DNA from: an uncultured Selenomonas sp.
GTDB taxonomy: Bacteria; Bacillota; Negativicutes; Selenomonadales; Selenomonadaceae
Direction: 5' to 3'
Assembly (NCBI GenBank): GCA_900552565.1
Contig: USAK01000001.1
Location: 1 to 64,000 of the forward strand
DNA: 64,000 nt
The notes below the pieces were generated by a model. The model was not told the origin of the DNA, made no database searches, and saw only the letters and a list, made by a program, of their open reading frames with translations. This document shows positions 9,668 to 17,627 of this stretch, piece by piece. The translations under genes and the position numbers were made by a program. The first letter of the stretch is position 1. Each line of letters begins with the position of its first letter.

Positions 9668-9934
9668 TTGCCGAATATCAAAGCATCTATCCTGAGTGTG
9701 AAATCCGACGCTAAGCGCCATGCAAAGAACGCTGCCGAGAAGTCCCGTGTACGCACTGCTTCCCGCCGTGTCCTCGATGCTGTTGAGGCTGGAAACGCTG
9801 ATGAAGCGAAATCCCTCCTTACGGTTGCATGCAAGACGATCGACCAGGCCGCTGCCAACAAGGTTTATCACAAGAACGCTGCTGCCCGCAAAAAGTCCCG
9901 TCTGGCTCGCAAAGTCAACGCACTGACTAAATAA
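9668..9934 (+). CDS. rpsT: 30S ribosomal protein S20
   Basis: Binds 16S rRNA early in 30S assembly. The 88-residue basic protein starts PNIKASILSVKSDAKRHAKN after the initiator and ends KNAAARKKSRLARKVNALTK, typical S20. I choose TTG 9668 because it gives the family's N terminus (M-P-N-I-K) and lies 6 nt after AAGGGGGTG. The in-frame GTG at 9659 is itself part of that Shine-Dalgarno. UUG initiation of S20 is known in E. coli, where it limits expression. Divergent from the exported protein gene and monocistronic, with its own promoter and terminator. Confidence 0.97.
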   Translation: MPNIKASILSVKSDAKRHAKNAAEKSRVRTASRRVLDAVEAGNADEAKSLLTVACKTIDQAAANKVYHKNAAARKKSRLARKVNALTK

Positions 9935-9956
9935 TCTTTGCAGATAAGATAGAAAA

Positions 9957-9984
9957 GGCCCGCTCTTTTGAGCGGGTCTTTTTC
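9957..9984 (+). terminator. Intrinsic terminator of rpsT (bidirectional)
   Basis: GCCCGCTC-TTTT-GAGCGGGT stem followed by CTTTTT. The opposite strand reads a U-run after the same stem, so it can also end the hemolysin III transcript converging from the right. Confidence 0.9.
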
Positions 9985-9997
9985 TGTATGCAGTTTT

Positions 9998-10681
9998 TTA
10001 AAGCATCGCCACGGCCGAGCGGACAAATTCCGGCAGCGGCAGCACATAATGAAATACCGTGTAGAAATGAACGGCACTGCCCGCCATGACAAAGAGATGC
10101 CAGATGACGTGGCTGTACGGCATTTTCCGCGCCAGGTAGAAGATGGCACCGACCGTATAGCAGAGGCCGCCGGCCACGAGCCACCAGATGGCTTCCATTG
10201 GCAGCGTCTGTAAGAGCGGCTTGACCATAAAAACAGCAAACCAGCCCATGCCGAGATAGCAGAGCGTGCGCACAATGCGGAAACGCTTGGCCGCGAAGCA
10301 CTGGAAGACGATGCCGATGACCGCCATGGCCCAGACAAAGCCAAACACGGCCCAGCCAAAACTGCCATGCAGCGGAATCAGCGCAAACGGCGTGTAATTG
10401 CCCGCAATCAGCACAAAGATGGCCGCGTGGTCAATGACCTTGAAGACCGACTTGACCTTAAGATTCGTAAAGCTGTGATAAAGCGTCGAGGCAAGATACA
10501 GAAGAATCAGCGAGATGCCATAGACAAGACAGCTCGTCGTATGCCAGACGCCATCCCCCGCATAATAAATCAGCATGCCGATGAGAGCCGCCACAGCCAA
10601 AGCCGCGCCAACGCCATGCGTCACGGCATTGAGGACTTCCTCAAGTGTAACAGGTGCCTTTAAAGCAGCTGTATGTTTCAT
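9998..10681 (-). CDS. Hemolysin III / PAQR-family membrane protein (YqfA-like)
   Basis: 227-residue integral membrane protein with seven predicted hydrophobic helices. Family signatures: EEVLNAVTHGVG in helix 1 (E-x2-N-x3-H), LYLASTLYHSF after helix 2 and IDHAAIFVLIAGNYTPF in helix 3. The Ser/His pattern resembles metal-dependent PAQR/CREST hydrolases. Despite the name, most bacterial members are not proven haemolysins; a role in membrane-lipid homeostasis is suggested for E. coli YqfA. It stands alone between the rpsT terminator and the sigma-54 regulator. Confidence 0.93.
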   Translation of the reverse strand: MKHTAALKAPVTLEEVLNAVTHGVGAALAVAALIGMLIYYAGDGVWHTTSCLVYGISLILLYLASTLYHSFTNLKVKSVFKVIDHAAIFVLIAGNYTPFALIPLHGSFGWAVFGFVWAMAVIGIVFQCFAAKRFRIVRTLCYLGMGWFAVFMVKPLLQTLPMEAIWWLVAGGLCYTVGAIFYLARKMPYSHVIWHLFVMAGSAVHFYTVFHYVLPLPEFVRSAVAML

Positions 10682-10728
10682 AAAAAAACCTCCCCTCTTG
10701 ACGAGGATACTATGATTAGGCTATTTCA

Positions 10729-12462
10729 TTATCCTTCATTTTGCGTCCGTTGTAAAATATCCGACAAGGGTCTCAGCAGGCGTATACCGCCGCGGCCATG
10801 CGTCAGAGCAATATTCCCGCTGTCCACCAGTTCATGGCAGACTGTGCGAATCTGACTTTCAGGAACGTGCAGACTTGAAGACAATGTCCGCCGGCCTAAA
10901 TGACGGCCTTCCTGTGCAGATTCTGCCAATAATAGTAAGACTTTTTCACGCAGATTGCCCGCTTTCTGGCAGAGCTGCGTCAGTTCTGCACCACTATTGT
11001 ATATATTACGCATCGGCGGCAGCAAGTCCCCCACCTGCGGTCTGCCAGTATCACATACATTCAGCAAATACTCCACGAGATTCTGAAGTTCACGGATATT
11101 GCCCGGCCATGTGTATGTTTGCAGCACAGGCAAAATATCCTGAAAATAATCTTCTGCCTCCTGTACTGACAATGATGGTTTAAATTGACGTAAAAATGAT
11201 GCCGCCAACAGGGGGATATCTTCTTTTCGCTCATGAAGAGACGGCAAAGACAAAGGCAGGATGTTAAGCCTGTAATAGAGGTCTTTGCGGAATTTCCCCT
11301 GCTGTATCAGCTCAACGAGGTCCTGATTTGTCGCTGCAATGATGCGCACATCGATATGAACCGACGTCGTGCTGCCGACTCTGCGGATTTCTCGTTCCTG
11401 CAGGACACGCAAGAGTTTGATTTGGAAAGACAGCGGCGCATCACCTATTTCATCGAGAAAAATCGTTCCCTTGTTGGCACGCTCAAAAAGCCCCATTGCC
11501 CCATGGCGTGAAGCACCAGTGAAAGCACCTTCTACATAGCCGAAGAGTTCCGAATCCAGCAGTGATTCTGTAATTGCTGCAAAATTTACAGCAACGAAGG
11601 GCCCGGAAGACCTCGGTGACGCATTATGGATACTCTGGGCAAACAGCTCTTTGCCCGTCCCGCTTTCTGCCTGAATCAGGACAGTCGATTCCGATGCTGC
11701 AAATCGTTTGGCGATTCGCACTGCATTCTGCAATGCAAAAGAACTGCCAAGAATATCTTCAAAATGATACACTGCCGCCGTATGCTCTTCCTGATGTTTA
11801 CGCGTGACCACATCTTCCAGCCGACTGACTTCCTGACGCAAATGCGCACTTTCTTTTTCATAATGATGCCCTGCAGCAATAAAGCCGACCATATCACGTA
11901 CATATTTTGCTGAAAGAAAATCTGCATAATACGGCAGGATGCCCAATCGGGATAAAAGCTCCACAAGTGAGGTTATATCGATAAGGCGTGTATGGATATC
12001 CACAATCTTTTCAATAGAAGATGGCACCAGCTGAGCTTCTCCCGGCGTCACGGCAACTTTTGCTACATGCGGATCCTTCATGCCAGGATAATAGGCATAA
12101 TAATTCAAATGGTCAATTCCCAGCGTCTGCAAAAGTGATATCGTATCATCGGCCGATGATTTTGCATCATTGACCAGCAGTACATTGGTCCCTGTCGGTA
12201 TCTCGAATAATTTGTTGACTGCATGATAATTGATAGAGCGGCGTGCTATCATGAACGGTGTATTATCTGTTACATGCTTTCTGGCTCGTGCATATGACAA
12301 CTGACTGGAAAAGACAGCAAAGTCTGCATCAATTTTTTCTGGCAGATTGCCTTCAATATAATAATCACTGATATTGACGCGGCTGCCCAGCAGGTCGTGC
12401 AGCTGCTCACGGCAGCTGTACGACGTCTTGCGTCCCATAGCAATCAATGCGATGTGTTTCAC
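10729..12462 (-). CDS. Sigma-54-dependent transcriptional activator (enhancer-binding protein)
   Basis: 577 residues. An N-terminal sensory region (1-240) of no familiar PAS/GAF/receiver type is followed by the sigma-54 AAA+ domain: Walker A-like AESGTGKE (265-272, with Ala where Gly is usual), the sigma-54 contact loop GAFTGA (312-317), Walker B GTIFLDEIGD (332-341) and an R-finger region (FRKDLYYRLNILPL). The C terminus is not a Fis helix; it resembles a winged helix (LSSSLHVPESQIRTVCHELVDSGNIALTHGRGGIRLL). Start GTG 12462 has AGGAGG 8 nt upstream. Divergent from yjiH-yjiG-iadA, which has a sigma-54 promoter, so it very likely activates that operon in response to a dipeptide or amino-acid signal. 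Confidence 0.93.
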   Translation of the reverse strand: MKHIALIAMGRKTSYSCREQLHDLLGSRVNISDYYIEGNLPEKIDADFAVFSSQLSYARARKHVTDNTPFMIARRSINYHAVNKLFEIPTGTNVLLVNDAKSSADDTISLLQTLGIDHLNYYAYYPGMKDPHVAKVAVTPGEAQLVPSSIEKIVDIHTRLIDITSLVELLSRLGILPYYADFLSAKYVRDMVGFIAAGHHYEKESAHLRQEVSRLEDVVTRKHQEEHTAAVYHFEDILGSSFALQNAVRIAKRFAASESTVLIQAESGTGKELFAQSIHNASPRSSGPFVAVNFAAITESLLDSELFGYVEGAFTGASRHGAMGLFERANKGTIFLDEIGDAPLSFQIKLLRVLQEREIRRVGSTTSVHIDVRIIAATNQDLVELIQQGKFRKDLYYRLNILPLSLPSLHERKEDIPLLAASFLRQFKPSLSVQEAEDYFQDILPVLQTYTWPGNIRELQNLVEYLLNVCDTGRPQVGDLLPPMRNIYNSGAELTQLCQKAGNLREKVLLLLAESAQEGRHLGRRTLSSSLHVPESQIRTVCHELVDSGNIALTHGRGGIRLLRPLSDILQRTQNEG

Positions 12463-12504
12463 TGGTCTTCCTCCTAATGGGATAAAACGGGATTCTTCCC
12501 TATT

Positions 12505-12518
12505 ATATCATATGATAT
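12505..12518. promoter_or_regulatory. Perfect 14-bp palindrome upstream of the activator gene
   Basis: ATATCATATGATAT is its own reverse complement. It lies 43 nt upstream of the regulator's GTG, overlaps a TATAAT-like -10 on the minus strand, and is about 185 nt upstream of the predicted sigma-54 start site. It could be the activator's binding site and serve for autoregulation. AT-rich palindromes can also arise by chance. Confidence 0.35.
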
Positions 12519-12676
12519 TCCCATTGATACCATAAATATTACACTTTACTGTATCTTTCTTTATGTATACTGTATTCTTTACAAATTTATTATTGGCTTG
12601 TGACCTGTGAATATACAATACTTCTGTGGTAATCATCTGCGGAAAAATTATTTTATTTTTATGGGAAAGAAAAAGT

Positions 12677-12692
12677 TGGCATCATTCTTGCA
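12677..12692 (+). promoter_or_regulatory. Sigma-54 (-24/-12) promoter of yjiH-yjiG-iadA
   Basis: TGGCATCATTCTTGCA matches the RpoN consensus TGGCAY-R-N4-TTGCW at nearly every position, with the obligatory GG (12678-12679) and GC (12690-12691) separated by 10 nt. It sits 62 nt before the yjiH ATG and opposite a divergent sigma-54 activator gene. Confidence 0.93.
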
Positions 12693-12753
12693 TCTTTATT
12701 TAGTGTCGACATGATATCTTCATTCAGATTCGTAACACAAGGAGGAATTTCAT

Positions 12754-13428
12754 ATGGAAAAGAAGGATGCCCCCAAGATTAAAGTCGGCTGGGTTGGCTA
12801 TGCCGCTTTTATTTTCGCTATCATCTTGTTCTCCGGAATTTTTTCATCTTCGGACACCTGGCTCAGGGTATTCGACTTCAACGTTCTCAACGGTAAATTC
12901 GGTACCATTCCGCCAGGAGCCGAAAAAGCCTTGGACTTCCGCGGTGCCGGCGGTACCGGTGCACGTGATGGTTTCCTTTTCGCCATTGAACTCATCCCTG
13001 CCGTCATTCTCGCCCTCGGCATCGTCAATGTCATTGACGGACTCGGCGGTCTGCGTGCTGCGCAAAAGCTCATGACACCAATTCTGAAGCCTCTGCTTGG
13101 TATTCCAGGCATCACAGCGCTGGCAAGTATCGCCAATATGCAGAGCACCGATGCCGCAGCCGGCATGGTCAAGGAACTCTATGACCAAGGTGAGATTACA
13201 GATAAGGAGCGTTCTATCCTCATCGCTTATCAGACCAGTGCTTCTGCTTTCATCACCAACTATTTTTCCTCAGGAGCCGCAGTCTTCAGCTTTATTCTGA
13301 CACCAATCATCATCCCACTCATCGTCATGTTCGTCTTCAAGATTATCGGCGGCAATCTCATGCGTATTTATCTGAAGATGTTCTATAAGGAAAATGCAAA
13401 TGGAGGGAATGAAAATGGCAACGCCTGA
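12754..13428 (+). CDS. yjiH: YjiH-type membrane protein (nucleoside-recognition/Gate domain)
   Basis: 224-residue inner-membrane protein matching YjiH of the enterobacterial yjiG-yjiH-iadA locus. It has four or more hydrophobic segments (VGYAAFIFAIILFSGIF; FAIELIPAVILALGIVNVI; AVFSFILTPIIIPLIVMFVF) and the Gate-like stretch IPGITALASIANMQSTDAAA. AAGGAGGA lies before the ATG. YjiH and YjiG are thought to form a two-subunit transporter; with isoaspartyl dipeptidase in the same operon the likely cargo is a dipeptide or amino acid, which is inference. Its 3' end overlaps yjiG by 14 nt, indicating translational coupling. Confidence 0.9.
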   Translation: MEKKDAPKIKVGWVGYAAFIFAIILFSGIFSSSDTWLRVFDFNVLNGKFGTIPPGAEKALDFRGAGGTGARDGFLFAIELIPAVILALGIVNVIDGLGGLRAAQKLMTPILKPLLGIPGITALASIANMQSTDAAAGMVKELYDQGEITDKERSILIAYQTSASAFITNYFSSGAAVFSFILTPIIIPLIVMFVFKIIGGNLMRIYLKMFYKENANGGNENGNA

Positions 13429-13903
13429 TACTGCAAAAACAGAAAAGAAGAAAAATATTCTCGACCTCTTCATTGACGGTGCCCGCAACGGCTTTACCAT
13501 TGGCACGACGAGCCTGCTGCCGAATGTCATCATGGCATTTGTCATCATCCGCATTCTCGATGTCACGGGCCTTCTTCATCTCATCGGTATTGTCTGCGCG
13601 CCAATCATGGCGTTATGGGGCCTGCCCGGTGAAGCTGCTACGGTACTCGTCACGGCCATCATGAGCATGGGCGGCGGCATCGGCGTGGCCATGAGCCTCT
13701 ATACTTCCGGCATCCTTGACCCCGCTGCCCTGACTTCTCTTGTCCCTGCTATTTACCTTATCGGCAATCCTGTACAGAATGTCGGACGCTGCCTTGGTAT
13801 TTCCGGCGTCAATACGAAGCATTACGTCGCTATCATCAGCATCTGCTTCATTAATGCACTGCTTTCCATTTGGGTTATGCGCTTCCTGCTGTTGTTCTTC
13901 TAA
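13415..13903 (+). CDS. yjiG: YjiG-type membrane protein (nucleoside-recognition/Gate domain)
   Basis: 162-residue partner of YjiH. FIDGARNGFTIGTTSLLPNVIMAFVIIRIL, spanning residues about 19-48, and the later segments IMALWGLPGEAATVLV, MSMGGGIGVAMSLY and YLIGNPVQNVGRCLG closely match enterobacterial YjiG as I recall it. I choose ATG 13415 since GGAGGG lies 7 nt upstream; the frame extends further 5' to 13394 inside yjiH. It completes the two-part membrane unit and precedes iadA by 58 nt. Confidence 0.9.
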   Translation: MATPDTAKTEKKKNILDLFIDGARNGFTIGTTSLLPNVIMAFVIIRILDVTGLLHLIGIVCAPIMALWGLPGEAATVLVTAIMSMGGGIGVAMSLYTSGILDPAALTSLVPAIYLIGNPVQNVGRCLGISGVNTKHYVAIISICFINALLSIWVMRFLLLFF

Positions 13904-13961
13904 GCTCTTGAATAACAATATATCTTAGTTTGTATTTTATTTCTTTGAAAGGATGAGTACT

Positions 13962-15152
13962 ATGTCAGATAAACCATTCTTCACAATGATTCGCAATGCC
14001 CATATCTACGCTCCCGAAGATCTTGGCATTCAGGATATACTTCTGGCCGGCGAAAAAATTGCCGGCATCGGCAAAGGAATTGAACCGCCGCAGGGCATTG
14101 AATGCCGTGAAATCGACCTCAAAAATGCACGGGTACTGCCGGGATTCATTGATGGCCATGTCCATATGATTGGCGGCGGCGGTGAAGGCGGCTTCCATAC
14201 GCGCACGCCGGAACTCGTACTCTCGAAGGTCACGCTGTCCGGTGTCACGACCGTCTGCGGTCTTCTTGGTACCGACGGCACGACGCGTCACGTTGAAAGT
14301 CTGCTCGCTAAGGCCAGAGGCCTTGAAAACGAAGGTCTTTCTACCTACATCTACACAGGAGCCTACGAACTTCCTACCCCAACTATCACTGGCAGTGTGC
14401 GCAAGGATATCGTCATGATTGACAAAATCATCGGCGCTGGCGAAATTGCCATGAGCGACCATCGTTCCGGTCAGCCTCAAGCCTGGGATTACCGCCGTCT
14501 TGCAGCCGAGACACGCGTTGGCGGCATGATCAGCGGCAAATGCGGTATTATCAACATGCATATGGGCGATGGCAAAAACGGCCTCAAATATCTCTTTGAG
14601 ATTACTGAAGATGGTGAGATTCCTAAAACGCAGTTCCTGCCCACTCATATCAACCGCAATAAGAAGCTTTTTGCTGAAGGCATCAAATGGGCTAAAGAAG
14701 GCGGCTATATGGATATCACTTCAGGCATTGACCCCAGCCATCCGGGGTCTGAGAACGCTGTAAAGCCAAGTGAAGCTGCCAAAAGAGCACTCGATGCAGG
14801 TGTTCCCCTCTCCCACATCACTATGAGTTCTGATGGCAACGGCAGTATGCCGGTCTTTGATGAGGCCGGCAATCCAATCGGTGTGGGCGTCGGCGACCAG
14901 CATTCGATGTTCACGGAATTCCGTGATATGGTCCAAAAAGAAAATATCCCCATCAATGAGGCTATTCAGATTCTCAGCACCAATGTCGCCAAGGCCCTCA
15001 AGATTTACCCGAAAAAAGGCTTGCTGGCACCGCAGAGTGATGCTGACTTCATCGTTATCTCTGATGATTTCGAGCTTGAGCATGTCTGGGCAAGAGGACA
15101 GCAAATGGTCGCTGACGGACAGGCAATTCTCAAAGGTACGTTCGAAGATTAA
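13962..15152 (+). CDS. iadA: Isoaspartyl dipeptidase (beta-aspartyl peptidase)
   Basis: Amidohydrolase-superfamily enzyme that cleaves beta-Asp-X dipeptides left by breakdown of isomerised proteins. At 396 aa it aligns along its length with E. coli IadA. Visible metal ligands: H66/H68 in FIDGHVHMIGGGGE, later His residues in INMHMGDGKNG and LPTHINRN, and Asp in MSSDGNGSMP; E75 and Y135 match substrate/metal residues. At the position of E. coli carboxylated Lys162 this protein has Glu161 (IIGAGEIAMSDHRSG). The start is the second ATG of the frame, 13962, after AAAGGAT. Co-transcribed with yjiH-yjiG from the sigma-54 promoter. Confidence 0.95.
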   Translation: MSDKPFFTMIRNAHIYAPEDLGIQDILLAGEKIAGIGKGIEPPQGIECREIDLKNARVLPGFIDGHVHMIGGGGEGGFHTRTPELVLSKVTLSGVTTVCGLLGTDGTTRHVESLLAKARGLENEGLSTYIYTGAYELPTPTITGSVRKDIVMIDKIIGAGEIAMSDHRSGQPQAWDYRRLAAETRVGGMISGKCGIINMHMGDGKNGLKYLFEITEDGEIPKTQFLPTHINRNKKLFAEGIKWAKEGGYMDITSGIDPSHPGSENAVKPSEAAKRALDAGVPLSHITMSSDGNGSMPVFDEAGNPIGVGVGDQHSMFTEFRDMVQKENIPINEAIQILSTNVAKALKIYPKKGLLAPQSDADFIVISDDFELEHVWARGQQMVADGQAILKGTFED

Positions 15153-15186
15153 TGTCACTGGACAAACTACAATACATATAATTACA

Positions 15187-15221
15187 ACAAAAATGGAGCA
15201 GATTTTTCTGCTCCATTTTTT
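15187..15221 (+). terminator. Intrinsic terminator after iadA (bidirectional)
   Basis: AAAAATGGAGCAG pairs with CTGCTCCATTTTT around a six-nt loop, with T-runs on both strands. It ends iadA and the convergent RelA/SpoT-like gene. Confidence 0.93.
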
Positions 15222-15250
15222 ACATAATGAATTTTGCCTGCGGTGTTTAT

Positions 15251-16132
15251 TTAAGCTGCCAGCGGCCAGCTGATATCTCTAGCCCCCTTCGGCTCGACGA
15301 CTTCTGCATTATAAGCAATGCTAAGACGCGTTGCTTCTTCGATTTCCTCAGCGGTCGAGGCCGGGTTGCGGCGGATTTCGTAGACTTCATGAGAAGCCTG
15401 TTTGATGGCAAAGGACTGCGGCGTGTGGAACTGCAGCTCGACGCGCGTACCGAAAGGGCTCAGCAGATGGACGTTGACACCCTGATAGAACTTGCCTCCC
15501 CAAGCGTTGTGGAATTTCTCGACACGGTAGCCTTTTTCCGTAAGTACCGCCAATGCCTTTGGCACCATCTCGCTGTAATCTTCAGCCGAGCAGGTCAGCG
15601 TATAGCGAAGGACATCGCTGACGCCGGCAGCAGCGGCCATCAGGCTGACCTGATCTTCTTCGGCATCGCTCTCAATCTTGCGTGCCAGGCTGTCCATCGT
15701 CTTGAGCCGGTACTCAAGGCCCTGCAGATGCGCGGAAGATTTTTCGAGCGTGCGCATGTCGGCAGTAACCTCAGGCTCAGCCGTCTCAGCCTTGCTCAGC
15801 AGGGCTTCAGCCAAGAGGCGGCTGCGCTGCCTCCTGGTCAGGCGGTCGCCGCCTTTGCCGAGCTGTCTCGTATCGACAGCCTCATTGTCCACCATGACCG
15901 CAGCCAGGGCCTTGTTGGGGCTTGGCGCTGCGTAGCCGGGCAGTATGTGGATTGGTGAAAGTACGGCCATTACCATGATGACGGCGGCCGTCAGGCTGCG
16001 CATAAACGCGCCGGCCCCTGTCACCTTACGCGAAAAGCGCGCCGGCTTAAATTTACGGAACGAGCGCGTGACGCCGCGTCCCGTCTTCTTATTATGGATT
16101 TCCGTCAGCTCTTGTCCTGCCTTCATTTGCAT
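15251..16132 (-). CDS. Membrane-anchored or exported RelA/SpoT-like protein
   Basis: 293 residues. A basic N terminus (1-43) precedes one hydrophobic segment (about 44-67, MRSLTAAVIMVMAVLSPIHI), so the rest is probably outside the cytoplasm. The distal half resembles the (p)ppGpp-synthetase fold: YRLKTMDSLARKI (141-153) matches the R-x-K-x3-S-x2-x-K element, D173/R176 (VSDVLRYTLTC) the Asp/Arg strand, FYQGVNVHL (215-223) the G-Y-x-S/H strand, and VELQFHTPQSF (231-241) the E-x-Q-x-R/H-T motif with the catalytic Glu (E232). H248 and Y251 follow. Such exported variants are known from polymorphic toxins and phage-borne proteins; no adjacent immunity gene is evident. Function unproven. Confidence 0.7.
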   Translation of the reverse strand: MQMKAGQELTEIHNKKTGRGVTRSFRKFKPARFSRKVTGAGAFMRSLTAAVIMVMAVLSPIHILPGYAAPSPNKALAAVMVDNEAVDTRQLGKGGDRLTRRQRSRLLAEALLSKAETAEPEVTADMRTLEKSSAHLQGLEYRLKTMDSLARKIESDAEEDQVSLMAAAAGVSDVLRYTLTCSAEDYSEMVPKALAVLTEKGYRVEKFHNAWGGKFYQGVNVHLLSPFGTRVELQFHTPQSFAIKQASHEVYEIRRNPASTAEEIEEATRLSIAYNAEVVEPKGARDISWPLAA

Positions 16133-16225
16133 TCCCTCCAGACGACGTTGTTATCTTTCTTACAGGTATATCATAGCAAGCGAAACTTGAAAACAACTGA
16201 TTGCTTCTGAAAACTATATGAAAAT

Positions 16226-16262
16226 CGAAAAAGTCAGCCAAAATCCAGGCTGACTTTTTCTT
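16226..16262 (-). terminator. Intrinsic terminator after the MATE gene
   Basis: AAAGTCAGCC and GGCTGACTTT form a 10-bp stem at 16230-16257, flanked by T-runs on both strands. It separates the MATE gene from the RelA/SpoT-like gene downstream of it. Confidence 0.9.
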
Positions 16263-16271
16263 ATTCCTTCA

Positions 16272-17624
16272 TTATAAAGTTTCAGCAAAGCGTTTCTGTA
16301 TCGTATGCAGGCGCAGAGAAAGGAACACCGCGCCAACGGCAATGCCAAGAATCAGGCCGCACCAGTAGCCATACGGGCCGAGCTGCGTAAACGCCGCCAA
16401 GGCCCAGCCAACAGGCAGTCCGATGACCCAGTAAGAAACGACGGCGAGTACAAAGGTCACGTGCACATCCTTATAGCCGCGCAGTGCCCCCTGCAAAGGC
16501 GCGTCGATGCTGTCGGCCAGCTGCAGAAATACCGCAAAGACGAGAAAGACGACCAGAAGCTCCTGTACATCCGGACTCGATGTATAAAGACTTGCAATGA
16601 CATCGCGAAACTGCACGAGCAGCAGGGCAAGGCTGCCCTCAAACAAAAACGTCAGCAGCCGCCCGAGACGGATGAACGCCGCCGCGTCCTCACTTCTGCC
16701 CGCACCAATCTCAAAACCGACGAGAATCGTCAAGGCCATGCTGGCGGAAAGCGGAATCATGTAGATGAGCGTCGTAAAGTTCATAGCCGCCTGATGCGCC
16801 GCGACGACCGTCGTGCCGTAAATCGTCATGAACAGGCCGACGGCGCTGAAGATGCTCATCTCACAGAACATCGTGCTGCCAATCGGAATGCCAAGGGACA
16901 GGGCCTTTTTCCATTCCGCAGGATGGGGATACGGCAGCCCGCGAAAGACATGGTAGCTGCGAAAAGGCTCGATGCAACTGACCACGAGGATATTGCAGAG
17001 AAAATTCAGCACAAAGGCAATGGCCGAACCGATGCCCGCGCCGATACCGCCAAAGGCCGGCACGCCCAATGCCCCGTACATAAAGACGTAATTCGCCGCT
17101 ACATTGACCGGCACGGTCAGCAGCGTCACCATCATCGTCAAACGCGTGTAGCCATGAGCATCGATGAGATTGCGCAAGACGCCCGACAGGAAAATCGGCA
17201 CGATGCCAAAGGCAATTGCGATGAGATAGCCGGCCGCCACATGAGCAACCTTGGGTTCAAGACGAAGATAGTCAAGAATGAACGGCACAAAGAGGATGCC
17301 AAGCAGCAGAAAGAGAAGAGCCAGGCCCAAGGACCAGTAAAAGCCCTGACGCACGACAAAGGCGATTTCCTTTTTCTCCCCTGCCCCATAATGCTGCGAG
17401 ATAACCGGCGTCAGTACCGAAATGACACCGAGGAACGAGCCAAAGAACGGCATGAAGAGGTTCGAACCAACGGCCACACCCGCCAGGTCCTGCTCACTGA
17501 CGTGGCCGGACATGACGGTATCAAAAAATCCCGTCGATGTCAGGGCAATCTGCGTGATGAAGATGGGCAGCAGCACCGCAAAGAATTTCTTTGCTTTTTT
17601 CTTATATTGTGGCTGATAGCTCAT
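16272..17624 (-). CDS. MATE-family multidrug/cation antiporter
   Basis: 450-residue inner-membrane protein with about 12 hydrophobic helices, in two homologous halves. MATE signatures include PIFITQIALTSTGFFDTVMSG in helix 1, GVAVGSNLFMPF in helix 2 and, in the second half, FTTLIYMIPLSASMALTILVGFEIGAGR. The family exports drugs or cationic metabolites in exchange for Na+ or H+. It starts within a few nt of the stop of the upstream SEC-C gene, so the two are probably co-translated. Substrate unknown. Confidence 0.95.
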   Translation of the reverse strand: MSYQPQYKKKAKKFFAVLLPIFITQIALTSTGFFDTVMSGHVSEQDLAGVAVGSNLFMPFFGSFLGVISVLTPVISQHYGAGEKKEIAFVVRQGFYWSLGLALLFLLLGILFVPFILDYLRLEPKVAHVAAGYLIAIAFGIVPIFLSGVLRNLIDAHGYTRLTMMVTLLTVPVNVAANYVFMYGALGVPAFGGIGAGIGSAIAFVLNFLCNILVVSCIEPFRSYHVFRGLPYPHPAEWKKALSLGIPIGSTMFCEMSIFSAVGLFMTIYGTTVVAAHQAAMNFTTLIYMIPLSASMALTILVGFEIGAGRSEDAAAFIRLGRLLTFLFEGSLALLLVQFRDVIASLYTSSPDVQELLVVFLVFAVFLQLADSIDAPLQGALRGYKDVHVTFVLAVVSYWVIGLPVGWALAAFTQLGPYGYWCGLILGIAVGAVFLSLRLHTIQKRFAETL

Positions 17625-17627
17625 GCC

